Assembly (NCBI GenBank): GCA_012932295.1
Contig: JAAONU010000006.1
Location: 33,010,882 to 33,074,881 of the forward strand
DNA: 64,000 nt
Direction: 5' to 3'
Origin: Cyclina sinensis
Taxonomy: Eukaryota; Mollusca; Bivalvia; Venerida; Veneridae
In this document: piece after piece, positions 42,979 through 55,300 of the stretch
How positions within the stretch are numbered: position 1 is the first letter of the stretch
Layout of the letters: each line of letters starts with the position of its first letter
Program-made: the position numbers and the translations under genes
Notes under the pieces: generated by a model
Database searches by the model: none
What the model saw: only the letters and a program-made list of their open reading frames with translations
What the model was told of the DNA's origin: nothing

Positions 42979-43303
42979 ACGAGTATGTGAACCATTGCTG
43001 TCAATGACAGCTTGACACCATCGTTGCATGCGCCTTATCAGGTTTTGTATCACCGCTTGTGGAATGGTGTTCCATTCGTCCACAAGGATGGCACCAAGTT
43101 CCTGGGTGAGGGTGCTTCTTGGTTGGAATTATTGGACTGAAATGTGGACCTGTAACTCATTCCACATGTGCTCAATGGGATTTAGGTCAGGGGATCGGGC
43201 TGCCCAGTCCAAATCAGTAATACCCTCTCTTTGCAAGTACTCTTGGACGACATTGGCTGTGTCACAGAGGATGGGCATTATCATCCATAAACAAGAAATC
43301 AGT
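42979..43303 (-). pseudogene. second Tc1 transposase fragment, copy 2
   Basis: Duplicate of 39966-40290, nearly identical, with the same WAAR substitution and the same broken region near 43130-43145. It is distinct from the better-preserved version at 45994-46316. Confidence 0.8.
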
Positions 43304-43812
43304 AGAACCGATGGATGCTCCCCGAATAAATGCCAGATCCAAAAGGGCTATCGTTTAATATGTATTTTTTTCAAGTATGAAAAATAGCAAAGGGCAATAA
43401 CACCTAAATTATGCAAAATAGAGTAACGGTTCTTGCACGCTGCACTTCTCCTCATAGAGATCTATCTACCAATAAAGTTTCATGTTAATATCTCTTATAC
43501 TTTGTGAGATATGCCCTGGACAAAAAATAAGTATGAGAAATTTCAAAGGGCAGTTACTCAAAAATTAATAAAGCAAAAGTTATGGTTCTTGTGCACTGCA
43601 ATGCTCATCAATGAGATCTATCTACTTATAAAGTCCTACAACAGTAAATTGACGTTCAATATTAAAGTATAAAACTGTTAAATATTTAGTTGACAATAAA
43701 AGGCTTCAACATGTCAATTATCTGATCTCTAAATAATTTATTATGTCTCTACCAAGGTTTGGTAATGTGAACCGGAGCACACAATAATTGAGGGAATTTA
43801 TTTATAAATCTA

Positions 43813-45420
43813 TACTGTTCATAAAAAGAAGGATATATTATAGGTAATAATTATTGTTATTGCGAGTAAACTATTACCTTTTGATGTTTATTTAATCAAT
43901 TAAACAAATTCATTCAAACATTTTAATCGAAAACTAAACTTCTTAATGACATCATTAGGTACTTTAAACAGCATCCAAAGTCATTACATTGACGTCATCA
44001 TTTTCACACGCCCTCAATAACTAGTTAGACCAACTCTGTTTTCGCAACAAGCTATGCCACGACGTCTTATACTCACAATAAGACGACTGATGGTGTGCTG
44101 AGGGATTCTGTCCCACTCTTCCTGCAGCGCCGCACCGAGCTCACATAACGTTCTGAGTGGAGGATTACGTCTTCGAGTACTGGTTTGAACCCAGGAAGCA
44201 GTAAGTTGCAAGAACTTGTCTGCCTAGTATAGTCAGAATTGACTGTTGGCAGTAATAAGTTGAACTTGAACTTGAATTTTCAAAGAATGTCCCACACATG
44301 TTCAATAGGTGCTAAGTCTGGGCTCTTCGCTGGCCATGGTAAAGTAGGGATATGTTGGTCTTCCAGTAACTCAGTGATAAGTCTTTCCCTATGGGCCCTA
44401 GCGTTATCATCTTGGAAGATGAATTCTAGGCCATGACGTTGAGCAAACAGCACAACATACGGAACCAATATGTTGTCATGGTACTACTGGCCAGTCACAC
44501 TGCTATGGTACACATCTATCTGTGTTCTGGCAGTCATAATGATGCCACCCCATACCGTAACGGGCCCACCCCAATATCGGTCGTGGGTAACCCTCGCAGC
44601 GTCTGTAAAACGTTGACCTTGGCGATGCAAAACTCTTCTTCGACCATCACGAAAGGTTGAATCTGGATTCGTCACTAAATATCACATGTGACCACTAGTT
44701 AATATTCCACCGACGCCGCTGTCTACACCACGCCAAACGTTCATGACGATGTCTTGCTGACAACGGCAAGACCACTTGAGGGTGCCTAGCGTTAGGACCA
44801 TCTAAGTGAAGACGATTTGTGATTGTCTGTCTCGAGACATTGACCCCTCTGACATGTCGAATGCATTGTTGAAGGTCTGTGGCCGTCAGTGCTCTATTAC
44901 GGAGAGCTTTACTAACAACATAGCAACGACGTCAGTACATCTTGGACATCCACTTCTTTGGATATCAATCACGTCACCAGTTGTTTGATAGCGAGACAAC
45001 AATCGTCAGACAACGGACAGTGAACATTCAAGTCAGCTGCAGCCTGGGCCTGTGTACTTCCGGTCTGGAGCATATAAATGGCCCGCTAACGTTGACGTTC
45101 CGTTGGACGTCTTATAAATTAAATAGCAAAATCTACTGTGGACTTGCGTTCGACATCTACACAACACAATATTCTGAAAGTGTTGCATAACTAAAGTCAC
45201 AATTAACATGACTTTGGTCACTGTTAAAATCCGCGTGCTATGCCTCATGTCTTAAAACTGCACGTGCAGCACAAATATAAGCACGATTTCTATACTTTAG
45301 TGACCAAGCTATCTACACATGAACGACCATTGTAAAATATACATGATGATTGCCTATAAAGAGTACGTTTCCCATATCATAACAAAATCATATAATACCC
45401 CCTACTTTTTGTGAACAGTA
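43813..45420 (-). mobile_element. Tc1/mariner element, copy 3, inactive
   Basis: Third copy, 1608 bp, TACTGTTCA/TGAACAGTA ends, TA flanks, and the same disabling changes as copies 1 and 2. The right junction reads CAG followed by four TA repeats, exactly what insertion with TA duplication into the empty-site sequence ATC(TA)3C would give. Confidence 0.93.
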
Positions 45421-45993
45421 TATATACATTTTGCACAATTTGATTTATCAACATGATGTTGTTTCTGTCTCACTTTTTTGCCATATTATCTGAATGTATT
45501 GTAATGGCCAAAGGCATGTGTGTGTGCTGTCTTTGCCAAATAAAGAAATGAAATGATTACATTTGATGCAAGATAAAGTTTTTTGACAAATAAATTCAAT
45601 TTCACTGGTCTAAAGGATTTCTGTTCCTCCATACTATACTGTACTTTTACATGTTGTTTAGTTTCCTTTAGTAAACTTTACAGTTAAAATGTAGATTGGT
45701 TCACAGCTTTTTGCCATCTTTGGACTCAGTACACCAGAATCATTTTTTGTACATATCTTTTGTTGTATGCCAGTTATTAGTTTTATTTCTTTTCATGCAC
45801 ATGAGAAGTGGTTTATAAAACATTACATAGAATTGTTTTAACAATTGTAATGTGGTTTTCTTTCTTTCTTTTATTGTTTTCACTTTGGAATTTGAATGGG
45901 ATATAATGTTAAAGATGGGTTTTATGTTAATTGTGAAAAAAATTAATTTTTGCCCAATACAAACTATTGATGGAACTGATTTAGGTTTAATAA

Positions 45994-46316
45994 TGAGTAT
46001 GTGACCCATTGCTGTCAATGACAGCTTGACACTATTGTTGCATGCGCCTTGTCAGGTTTTGTATCACCGCTCGTGGAATGGTGTTCAACTCGTCCACAAA
46101 GATGGCACCAAGTTCCTGGGTGAGGGTGCTTCTTGGTTGGAATTGATGTGCTGAAATGCGGACCTGTAACTCATTCCACATGTGCTCAATGGGATTTAGG
46201 TCAGGGGATCGGGCTGGCCAGTCCAAATCAGTAATACCCTCTCTTTGCAAGTACTCTTGGACGACATTGGCTGTGTCACAGAGGATGGGCATTATCATCC
46301 ATAAACAAGAAATCGG
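45994..46316 (-). pseudogene. second Tc1 transposase fragment, copy 3
   Basis: The best-preserved version of the fragment. The frame 46298-46032 is open for 88 codons and reads through NVVQEYLQREG, WPARSPDLNPIEHMWNELQV and an RAVIQNLTRRMQQ C-terminus. It retains WPAR and lacks the changes shared by copies 1 and 2. N-terminal and first catalytic Asp regions are absent, so it cannot be functional. Confidence 0.82.
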
Positions 46317-46369
46317 TAGAACCGATGGATGCTCCCCGAATAAATGCCAAATCCAAAAGGGCTATCATT

Positions 46370-46900
46370 TAATATGTATTTTTTTTCAAGTATGAAAAAT
46401 AACAAAGGGCAATAACTCCTAAATTATGCAAAATAGAGTTACAGTTCTTAGACACTGCACTTCTCTTCATAGAGATCTATCTACCAATAAAGTTTCATGT
46501 TAATATCTCTTATACTTTGTAAGATATGCCCTTGACAAAAAATAAGTATGTGAAATTTCAAAAGGCAATAACTCAAAAATTAATAAAGCAAGAGTTATGG
46601 TTCTTGTGCACTGCCCTGCTCATCAATAAGATCTATATACTTATAAAGTTTCAAGTTGATAACTTTTATACTTTGTGAGATATGCCCCAAACAAAAAATA
46701 AGTATGAGAAATTTCAAAGGGCAATAACTCAAAAATTAATAAAGCAAGAGTTATGGTTTTTGTGCACTGCACTGCTCCTTAATGAGATCTAACTATCTAG
46801 ACTGGTCTTGATATCTCTCATAGTTTTTGTGTTATGCTCCGAACAAAATTATGACGGAAGGACAAACAGATGGATGGATTGGGGGGACAGACAGCCCAAA
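46370..46900 (+). repeat. AAAGGGCAATAACTC subrepeats, end of the array
   Basis: Three to four units of about 150 bp sharing AGAAATTTCAAAGGGCAATA, AAAAATTAATAAAGCAAGAG, GTGCACTGC and GAGATCTATCTA. They end in a GACGGAAGGACAAACAGATG stretch typical of the terminus of mollusc repeat elements. Shortened versions close each of the first two 3.01-kb units, so the tandem duplication used this repeat. Confidence 0.75.
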
Positions 46901-48405
46901 ATATATTCCTCTGATGAACACTCCAGAAGTTTTAATGCTCTAGTTACAGCCATTTTGGAGAAGAAGATTCTGTATTTTTTCCTATAGAAGACAGTTGGTA
47001 TGCCTTACATTATTATACTGTATAAAGAAATAATCTGAGGGCCACAAGTCTTATCAGATGTAACTTTGTGCTTGTTCCATCCAAGAATGATAATTCTTGA
47101 CTGTTGAGTTTCATGACATATCATCCGTTGCTTACCAAGTTATGAAGCTTGATGAAGAGACAGACACTGTAAAATCTTTATCCCTACACATATGGCTGGG
47201 ACCACTAAACCATGTCACATTTTTAACATCTAAGCTTTAGGCCTTGTGGTTTGAAAGAATATTATCTTATGTTTCTTATAACAACTTGGGATCCCACGAG
47301 CATGGTCATTTCTAATCCCCATCTATGGCCAATGCCAAATCGATATACCTTGCCATTCAGTGGGGGATAATAAAAGATGACTTATTACTAAAAACTAGTG
47401 AATAAATAATGTATACTAGTGTTTTGAGTAGATTGTATTATGTTCTCTATAATCCTATTGGCAGTGAAAAGCAAGCACAGTATTACAGAAATCATGTTAT
47501 TTATTCACAATGTCTAAATTATCGTTCTTCAAAACAGACAAAAGATACCATCTAATTGGTAATATATAACACTATTTGTCACAACTGCACCAAATATTTC
47601 ATCAATAACACCACAAGAACTTTTGCCATTTGTTTCAATAAAAACTATCAAAAATTTTCTGACTAGCTCTCATTACTTTGTAATAAGTTGGAAAACACTG
47701 CTTGTCAAACACTGCTTGTCAAACACTGCACTATTTGTCATATACACTGACGGGACCATTGCTATTCTGTCAACACATCAAAAATTAAGTTCTACCTAAC
47801 TTTTGTATAGCTAATCAAAAATGCATCTGCAAACATTACCAAAGATTATTTAGGAATTGAATCAGAGAAGATAAAAGAAGGTTCTTCTGTAAGTTGTAAA
47901 AATACACACAGTAAATAAGGAAGCATTCAATATTGCCCCTTCATTAGCCTCTGGTGTAATATAAACCTTTGGTACAAAGTCACTTAGAGCACTCACTTGA
48001 CAATGACTAATGATACAAGTAATGACAAAAATATAGTTTTCCATGTGCCCATGTATAGATTCAGTAAAGTTCAATCTTATTTGAATGAACTTTTATTAAC
48101 CAAACACCTTGTTTAAATATTTGTATTTCACCAGTACGAAATACTTTTTCAAAAGACTGTAATAGTAATTTTATTTATTTAAGGAAACAATGATAACAGT
48201 ACATCAGGTAAAACACTTTTAACAAGGTCACTACCTTTTGTGACACTGAATGGTACCTATGTCAACAGTTGTTTGAAAGAATCAAGACACTGAATTTTTA
48301 CAGAAGGACTGTGTACTTTGATACTAATTGAGCTATAAATAAATAATTAAAGTATGATATTTCAAAATCAAAGGTAATTTTCAATTTGGAAAATCAGGAC
48401 AAAGC
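46901..48405. other. non-coding, no feature seen
   Basis: AT-rich, no gene recognised. It is downstream of RAPGEF1 on the minus strand and could hold unrecognised 3'UTR, but nothing in the sequence shows this. Confidence 0.4.
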
Positions 48406-48407
48406 AA

Positions 48408-49065
48408 CAAGAGCTGTCAGAATGACACTGATGACCCCCTAATGTGCATCAGAAAACCAAAGAAATACTCACTCAGCATGGTGTGCCTAAAACAACAAGA
48501 TCAAGAGTTATCTATTCAGAAAGCTGACCTATCATTAAATAACTGGATTCACTCATTCTGGAGTAATTGAGCAATGACCACTTATGAAATGCAGGCTGCT
48601 GTGAACTTGAGATACCATGAAGTGAGCAAAAAATGGATAGAACTTAACTACATACGGCCAACCATCCTGTAAATTTTGAGGTATTTATGTATAACAGAGT
48701 GAGTTATAGATAAGAAACTGTTTTCCCTTGTGAGCTTGGCTCTGACCCAGTTGGCCTAGAAATAATCCAGGTGAACTAATGATCATAGGCCTTATCATCC
48801 TAGAGAATTCGAAGGTCCTGGGACCAGTTATTGTACAGTTCTTTATCAGAACCATTTTTGAAGTGAGCTTGACCTTTGACCCTGTGGGTCATAAAACAAT
48901 ACAGGTAATCAACTCATTATACCCCATGATACTGTAAAGGTTTTAGGTCCTGGGATCCCTTGTCCTTCAGTTATTGAATGGAAACCACTTGGTCTAGGGA
49001 CCAACAGGCATAAGCAAAGCAATATACATGAACCTCCATTTCTTTGAAGGGGGCATAACAATAAA
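48408..49065. mobile_element. CAAGAGCTGTCA-type repeat with two internal units
   Basis: Starts AACAAGAGCTGTCAGAATGA and contains two diverged units of roughly 170 bp (about 48720-48970). These share GAGCTTGNCTNTGACCC, a GGTCCTGGGANC block and AATCAACTCAT- or GAACTAATGAT-like text. Probably ends near GAAGGGGGCATAAC (49045-49060). No coding content. Related left end at 9183. Confidence 0.5.
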
Positions 49066-51391
49066 AGTGAATATAACAAGACCATAACAGTATGACGTTT
49101 ATAACCTGTGAAAAGTGATCATCCTAAGACCTGAAGGTTGCAGCTCCATTACTGACTAATAAATGGTCGCTGCAAATGAAGGGTATCTTTTCTCAACTTA
49201 TCAAAACAATGTTATCTATTTGTTGCATACAGTCGATGAATTCATCTTATTAACCAGCAGTATTGTTGTTACAGGGCACCTTGTTAAAACTCCCAGTCTG
49301 TCTTCTTAACACGGGTTCTTGTTATCAATTACTCTGGTAGAAATAATTACATGTAGAAAGCTATGAAATACAACTGCAAATTAAATCTCTCTTATTATAC
49401 AGTCCCTCACAAAAAGCATCTGTGATATAAGTCAGTATACAGCCCTTGGTTCTGCAGAATACATACATATACATAAATAAATTATATGAGAAATTTTTAA
49501 AAAACAGGTAAGGTCCATATAACTGCAGTAATGTAGAACAAATACATAGCTAATTCAATGCTTCCTTAACCCTGAAATATATGAATCACTGCAATACAGC
49601 CTGTACCTTTGTACCCAAGAAAACTAGGAGGAATTTCAAATTATCATTATAACAAAGACTTTAAAAAGGCTCAAGGAATCAGTTCTGAGAGTGAAAACAG
49701 TGACCACTATGACAGATGTTAGGTTTCTTCCAAAATGGGTGTGCTTTTGTATTTGTTTATACAACGCTTGGAGTTATAGTTGTTATAGCTGATACAAAAC
49801 AAGCATTTTAATATTTTATACAATATGGTAAAAGTCTTAAACAGCAAAATTGGTGGCCAGAACATTCATTACAAAATAACAACATGCATTATATCTGAGA
49901 CAGGTATTTATATTCTTTTGAGTTTATCACGCCAATCCATTTATAAATTTAACACCATACCATTGCTATTTCAAATGTTTCATCTGTTTCTAAGAAATTT
50001 CACTGTTTGTGCATTCCATGTTTTATCTGTACAAATATGCCACAACCCTAACATAACATGACCTCAGCCTTGGTTTAAGATATATTGCAACTATGCCCGA
50101 TTCTACTTTACAAATCATACAAAAAATATATACATATAATTTCTACAAACACATTATAAGTGAAAGCTGAAACATTATTCTGAACACACCCTGTACTGAT
50201 AAAGAAAACTTTAGTTTGGTCATTTCTTCAATTTTGACATATGACCGATGCCAAAGGGAAAAGGGCACTCGGATATTTCTTTTTACTACTGAAATAAACT
50301 GAACTGAAAATCAGCAAAAAATGACAATTTTTTCAATCTCTTCTAAAACAGAGTTGAAGTAAGAAATTGATAGCCTGAATATTGCCCTTCATAAAAATGC
50401 CATGGCAAAAGTTTTTGGAGACAGTTCTTTCTTATGTAATACCTGAATAAACGCAACATTGAGTGATGAAATTTATAGTCTTGTAAAAAGGTTGGATACA
50501 TTAAAAAGGTATAGAATTTTACAATGAAATAGCGAAAATTCAAAAATATAAAATCTACAATATCAATTTACTGCAAACCGGAACTTAGATAGAATCTGAT
50601 GTCAAATTTCGGTATGTGACGTTATTTTAAGAAACGTAATTTGGGGTGTCATATTCCCCTTCAACATGATAGAATATCTGTACTAAGATATCCTCGATAT
50701 CATTTGTTCAAAATTAGTACAAAAGTTTATTTTCCAAAATTTATGTCCGAGTGCGCTTTTTTCTTATATCGTCGGTCATGTATAGTGTTCACACTGATAA
50801 AAACTTTGTGCCCTGTGTACAAGTTAGTGAAAGTCAAAAATCATTCTTTTTGAAAACAAAACTTTATATTAACATCCAATTAGCTTAAGTAATTACTGCA
50901 TTATATTTCATTACTGAATCTAAAACTCGTCTATTGCATATGTTCATAAAGTACATTCAAACAATCAACATTAATAGCACTTCAATGCATTTTTGAAATC
51001 CTATAAAAATATCACTTCAATTAAATTATTTCTGACCGTATGTTTATAAAAACTTTTTCCTCTAATATAAGAATAACATACCGTAAAACCCCATTCAAAC
51101 AACACTGAGGGTATTTCATTTTTGCCAAGTTTAAATCAGAACTTTACATAAAAGCTAGAAAACTCGTCAAACTGCCTTTGAAATGTTTTGTGCTGATTTG
51201 GAAATAGTGTGTTGCATTCACAAACATATTTTCATTTAATATTTGTTGGAATTTTTATCTGATATGTTACAGCAACATATCTGACGCAAAAGTAGAGGGA
51301 GTGGGGTGTTTAAACCACGGTTTACAGTACTAATTTCTATTCTGTTCACATAAACACTAATAATGCCAAGAATGATTTCCCTGCATTTAGG
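49066..51391. other. non-coding, no feature seen
   Basis: AT-rich. Short frames (49825-50061, 50343-50543, 50641-50853) carry no motif. It may include 3'UTR of the minus-strand RAPGEF1 gene. Confidence 0.4.
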
Positions 51392-51893
51392 CAGAGATAT
51401 AGATAACAGAGATATGCTACTCTACCAAATGGTAAAATATCACACCTGACACCAAGTTAAGTATCCTATAAGACCACAAGCCAAACTGATTTTAATAACA
51501 AATTTTCTAAAAGTTTAAATGTTAAACTATAGCTATAAATAAAAATATTTTCAAATTTTAAACATATTTGGGTATATAACACTCAAAATGTAAAAAATGT
51601 CCGTTTTACTTAAAGACAAAGTAAAATCTGTTTTCATCTTGCTGTTAGTCGTCTGATTCTACCTGTTTTTGGTAACACTAGAATCGAAATACAAAGTATT
51701 TATATTATTGCAGCTGTTAAGGATATTTTAGACTTTCTGAAAATGTTAAGTTTATGAATGTGGAATAAATAGTTTTTAAGTTTTATCTGCTACAAAACAA
51801 GTCATTTTTGGTAATTTCTACTGACATGTGTGATAAATAACACAGGTAACAGGTTACATAGGGAGCTGCTTATCTCTGTTATCTATGTCTTTG
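51392..51893. mobile_element. hAT-like MITE, uninterrupted copy
   Basis: A 502-bp element starting CAGAGATATAGATAACAGAG and ending CTGTTATCTATGTCTTTG. It has TIRs of more than 20 bp and ATTTAG at both borders (51385-51390 and 51894-51899), consistent with a decayed octamer duplication. In reverse orientation it matches the two halves at 35543-35971 and 36855-36934, so it serves as the empty site for the element nested there. Confidence 0.85.
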
Positions 51894-52238
51894 ATTTAGT
51901 CTATCAAATTTTATTTACTTTATCATTGCACTGCCACAAGTAGTAAAGAAAATTACTATAAACAACATGAAACAGACTCAGCAAACAGTATATCAACTCT
52001 TTAACATCAGCAGTATAAGAATCCTTGCCTTTAAACATTGAACTTCAAAATATCTGACCCGGAGTAACCTAAGAACATGGGCTATAAAATCTAGCCACTA
52101 CACATTTCTAAATCATAAATACAATTTTAAATACATGTCAATATTTGATGAAATAAATATATCACTAATATCACAAATAACTCTTTCAATGTTTTTAAGT
52201 CATCTAATACACTGTTTATATTCTATGCACACTGTTAA

Positions 52239-52380
52239 TTATAAATCACTCTCCGCTTTCTTTTTTCCACCTCGCGGTTTAATTTCTTCGGAGATCTGCC
52301 ATAATGCCTCTTCACCGAGATAATTTGTAAAATTATCAAACATTGCCACTATCTCCTTCTTTCTTTTGATCTCATAGTTA
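52239..52380 (-). CDS. RAPGEF1: RAPGEF1 terminal coding exon
   Basis: Acceptor TCTTTTCCAG precedes it. The first base completes a TG|T codon from the previous exon, and 47 further codons end in TAA. It encodes the end of the catalytic domain (EIVAMFDNFTNYLGEEALWQ, then ISEEIKPR) and a short Lys-rich tail. Confidence 0.93.
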
Positions 52381-55300
52381 CTGGAAAAGACAACAGAATG
52401 CTTGAAATAGAACAAGAATTAAAAGAGGAATTAACAATACAGATGCTTCTTCATTCAAAATACAAGATACTCCGCCTAAAATACAAGATACACAGCCTAA
52501 AGTACAAGATACTCAGTCTAAAGTACAAGATACTCAGCCTAAAGTACAAGATACTCAGCCTAAAGTACAAGATACACAGCCTAAAGTACAAGATACTCAG
52601 CCTTAAGTACAAGATACTCAGCCTAAAGTACAAGATACACAGTCTAAAGTACAAGATACTCAGCCTAAAGTACAAGATACTCAGCCTAAAGTACAAGATA
52701 CTCAGTCTAAAGTACAAGATACTCAGCCTAAAGTACAAGATACTCAGCCTAAAGTACAAGATACTCAGCCTAAAGTACAAGATACACAGCCTAAAGTACA
52801 AGATACTCAGCCTAAAGTACAAGATACTCAGCCTAAAGTACAAGATACACAGTCTAAAGTACAAGATAGCCTAAAGTACAAGATACTCAGCCTAAAGTAC
52901 AAGATACAGAGCCTAAAGTACAAGATACACAACTTTAAGTACAAGATACTCAGCCTAAAGTACAAGATACTCAGCCTAAAGTACAAGATACTCAGCCTAA
53001 AGTACAAGATACTCAGCCTAAAGTACAAGATACACAACTTAAAGTACAAGATACTCAGCCTAAAGTACAAGATACACAACTTAAAGTACAAGATACTCAG
53101 CCTAAAGTACAAGATACACAACTTAAAGTACAAGATACACAGCTTAAAGTACAAGATACTCAGCCTAAAGTACAAGATACTCAGCCTAAAGTACAAGATA
53201 CACAGCCTAAAGTACAAGATACTCAGCCTAAAGTACAAGATACTCAGCCTAAAGTACAAGATACACAGCTTAAAGTACAAGATACTCAGCCTAAAGTACA
53301 AGATACTCAGCCTAAAGTACAAGATACTCAGCCTAAAGTACAAGATACACAGCCTAAAGTACAAGATACTCAGCCTAAATCAGCTTAAAGTACAAGATAC
53401 ACAGCATAAATGCTATTAAGCAAATTTCAACAGAATAAAATACCAAAGAAAAGCATTCTTTCTTCCAATCTGTATGTTTTACTACAGAAACAAAAGAATA
53501 TTAAGTAAGATGTACCGTAATATATGAATGATTTATGATGTCCATTGCTGACTTGAAAAATTGAGTATTGCCTTAAGTATCTAGTTTATCACATATGAAA
53601 GCACTTAATTTTTCTGACAGTGATATCAAAAACTGTTGTCTTGTCTGAACCTTTTCTGCAGCTTTGAAAATCATAAAACTCGAAAGACAGTGATGCCCCT
53701 TCATTGTGTACAATATGGTAAAATGAGAGTATTGCACAATATGTAGTATTAAATTCCACATCTCACACCATTTTTTTGTACAAACCCTTCCTTCAATGAA
53801 ACACGTGTACATTTGCCAGACAGAGAACTCTTACCATTTCTTGTCCCTAAATCTTCTCATGCTGTCCAGGATGTGGAATTGTTGCCAACGCTTGGCAAAG
53901 TTAATACTTCCATCAGACAAAAGGTCCTGGTTCCCAATGTTTATAAAAGTTAGATCCTGGAGAATGAGGCCACTGAAACAAATATCGCAAGCTGTATTTC
54001 AGCACCATTAAAACATTTCAATATCAAATATCAGAAACAACTAGTAAGATGATGAAGCTTTCTAAGATGTGTGACACCAGTATAGGGTATCCACCTTTCT
54101 TCTAAACAAACAGGAATGAAATGGATGAGGTCTATGCTAATATCACGCAGTAAAGTTGACAGTTTTATTGAGGTCAGTCACCCGAGTCTTATGTTTCATA
54201 TGAAACCACTGTACAACTTCTTCTCCAAGTTAAAACAGGATACAGTTTAGATTCTATATAAAACAGCTTTAGAGAGTTTCAAACTTATTTTAGAATAAAT
54301 GCTGCCAGAACTCAATGTCCATGTAATTTACAGGCATTAGTTAACAATGGTGTATAATTCAAATATATGTCTGAAAAAATTATGGAACATCTTTTAGACA
54401 AAAATTCTGTGAGAATACATTTCCCCTGGTCTCCCTAAAAAATGTCCCCTATATCTATACTTACATATAGGGAATACATGGAGGGTCTGTCTCTGAGAGG
54501 GCCAGCCTGTAAGCCCTGAAGGACCCTGAACTGTCTATCAGCTGACAAAAGTCCTTTAATGCCTGATTAATTGAAACAAGACTGAACAATTACATTCCTG
54601 ATACAGAAAATATCAAAGAAGTTATTATGTTATCAAATCAAGTGTGGAAAAAAGACAAGTTAAGTGTGGAAAAAAGACAAGTTAATCAGTCTATTTGGGT
54701 AAAACTACCTCCCACAATGTATGATGGTGCTGCCACTACCTTTATTGTAAAAAGTTAAAATTCATTTACTTCAATTTTAGTGACTTCTCTTTCAAACAAA
54801 AATCAAGTTTTTGTGATTAAACAAATCGTGGTTTAATGATTCTTAAATGTTAACAATTCTAACTTGATGGTAAAAAAAGAAAATGTTACATCTAAATGCT
54901 GTCTTGGCCAGTCAAGTCGCCTCACTGGTGCAGAATCAAGGGCAGATAATAAAGCCAGGTAAGAGTTAAAGTTGTTCATCTTTCTCAAATGCTGAAATGA
55001 ATTAAACTCAAATAAAAACAAACTATATTTGCAGCTCCATGAAACAAGGAAGAAGGAAACTTTAAGTTAACTTTTTCACCACTTACAGCAAATGTTTTTA
55101 ACACTTAATACAGACCATGACCAACTTTGAGAATTCAATTTGTCTGATCAACATCTTCAGCTAAGTGCTCTATTCAATAATCATATTTCAGTGAAGGAAG
55201 ACTTGAAATATCTTGGTATTGCCAAGTAGGGTTTGATACCATTAAGGACGAAACAACAGGATACCATACCGGTATCAGTGAAAAGATACGGTATTTTAAC

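Larger units (their letters stand above)
37611..46650. repeat. three tandem copies of a 3.01-kb unit
   Basis: Equivalent landmarks recur at offsets of 3014 and 3013 bp (37987, 41001, 44014). Each unit begins CCTACAACAGTAAA and contains, in order, part of a LINE tail, a whole dead Tc1 element of 1608 bp, the rest of the LINE tail, about 550 bp of other sequence, a fragment of a second Tc1 transposase (minus strand), and AAAGGGCAATAACTC subrepeats. The junction falls inside the subrepeats (ACTTATAAAGT then CCTACAACAG). After the third unit the subrepeats continue into unique sequence to about 46900. Copies look roughly 97-99% alike by eye. Confidence 0.95.

Noticed and set aside
40015..43387. 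Repeated 119-codon + frames at 40015-40374 and 43028-43387
   Set aside because: They are antisense shadows of the second Tc1 transposase fragment, which reads on the minus strand with the SPDLNPIEHMW motif.
47862..48074. Minus-strand 70-codon frame downstream of RAPGEF1
   Set aside because: No motif, no splice-consistent link to RAPGEF1, and a clear RAPGEF1 stop lies at 52239-52241.
52398..53364. Long frames on both strands (158, 137 and 178 codons) repeating KYKILSL or LYFRLSI
   Set aside because: They are translations of the 21-bp VNTR, whose period is a multiple of three. No start context, domain or unique sequence supports a protein, and they lie in a RAPGEF1 intron.
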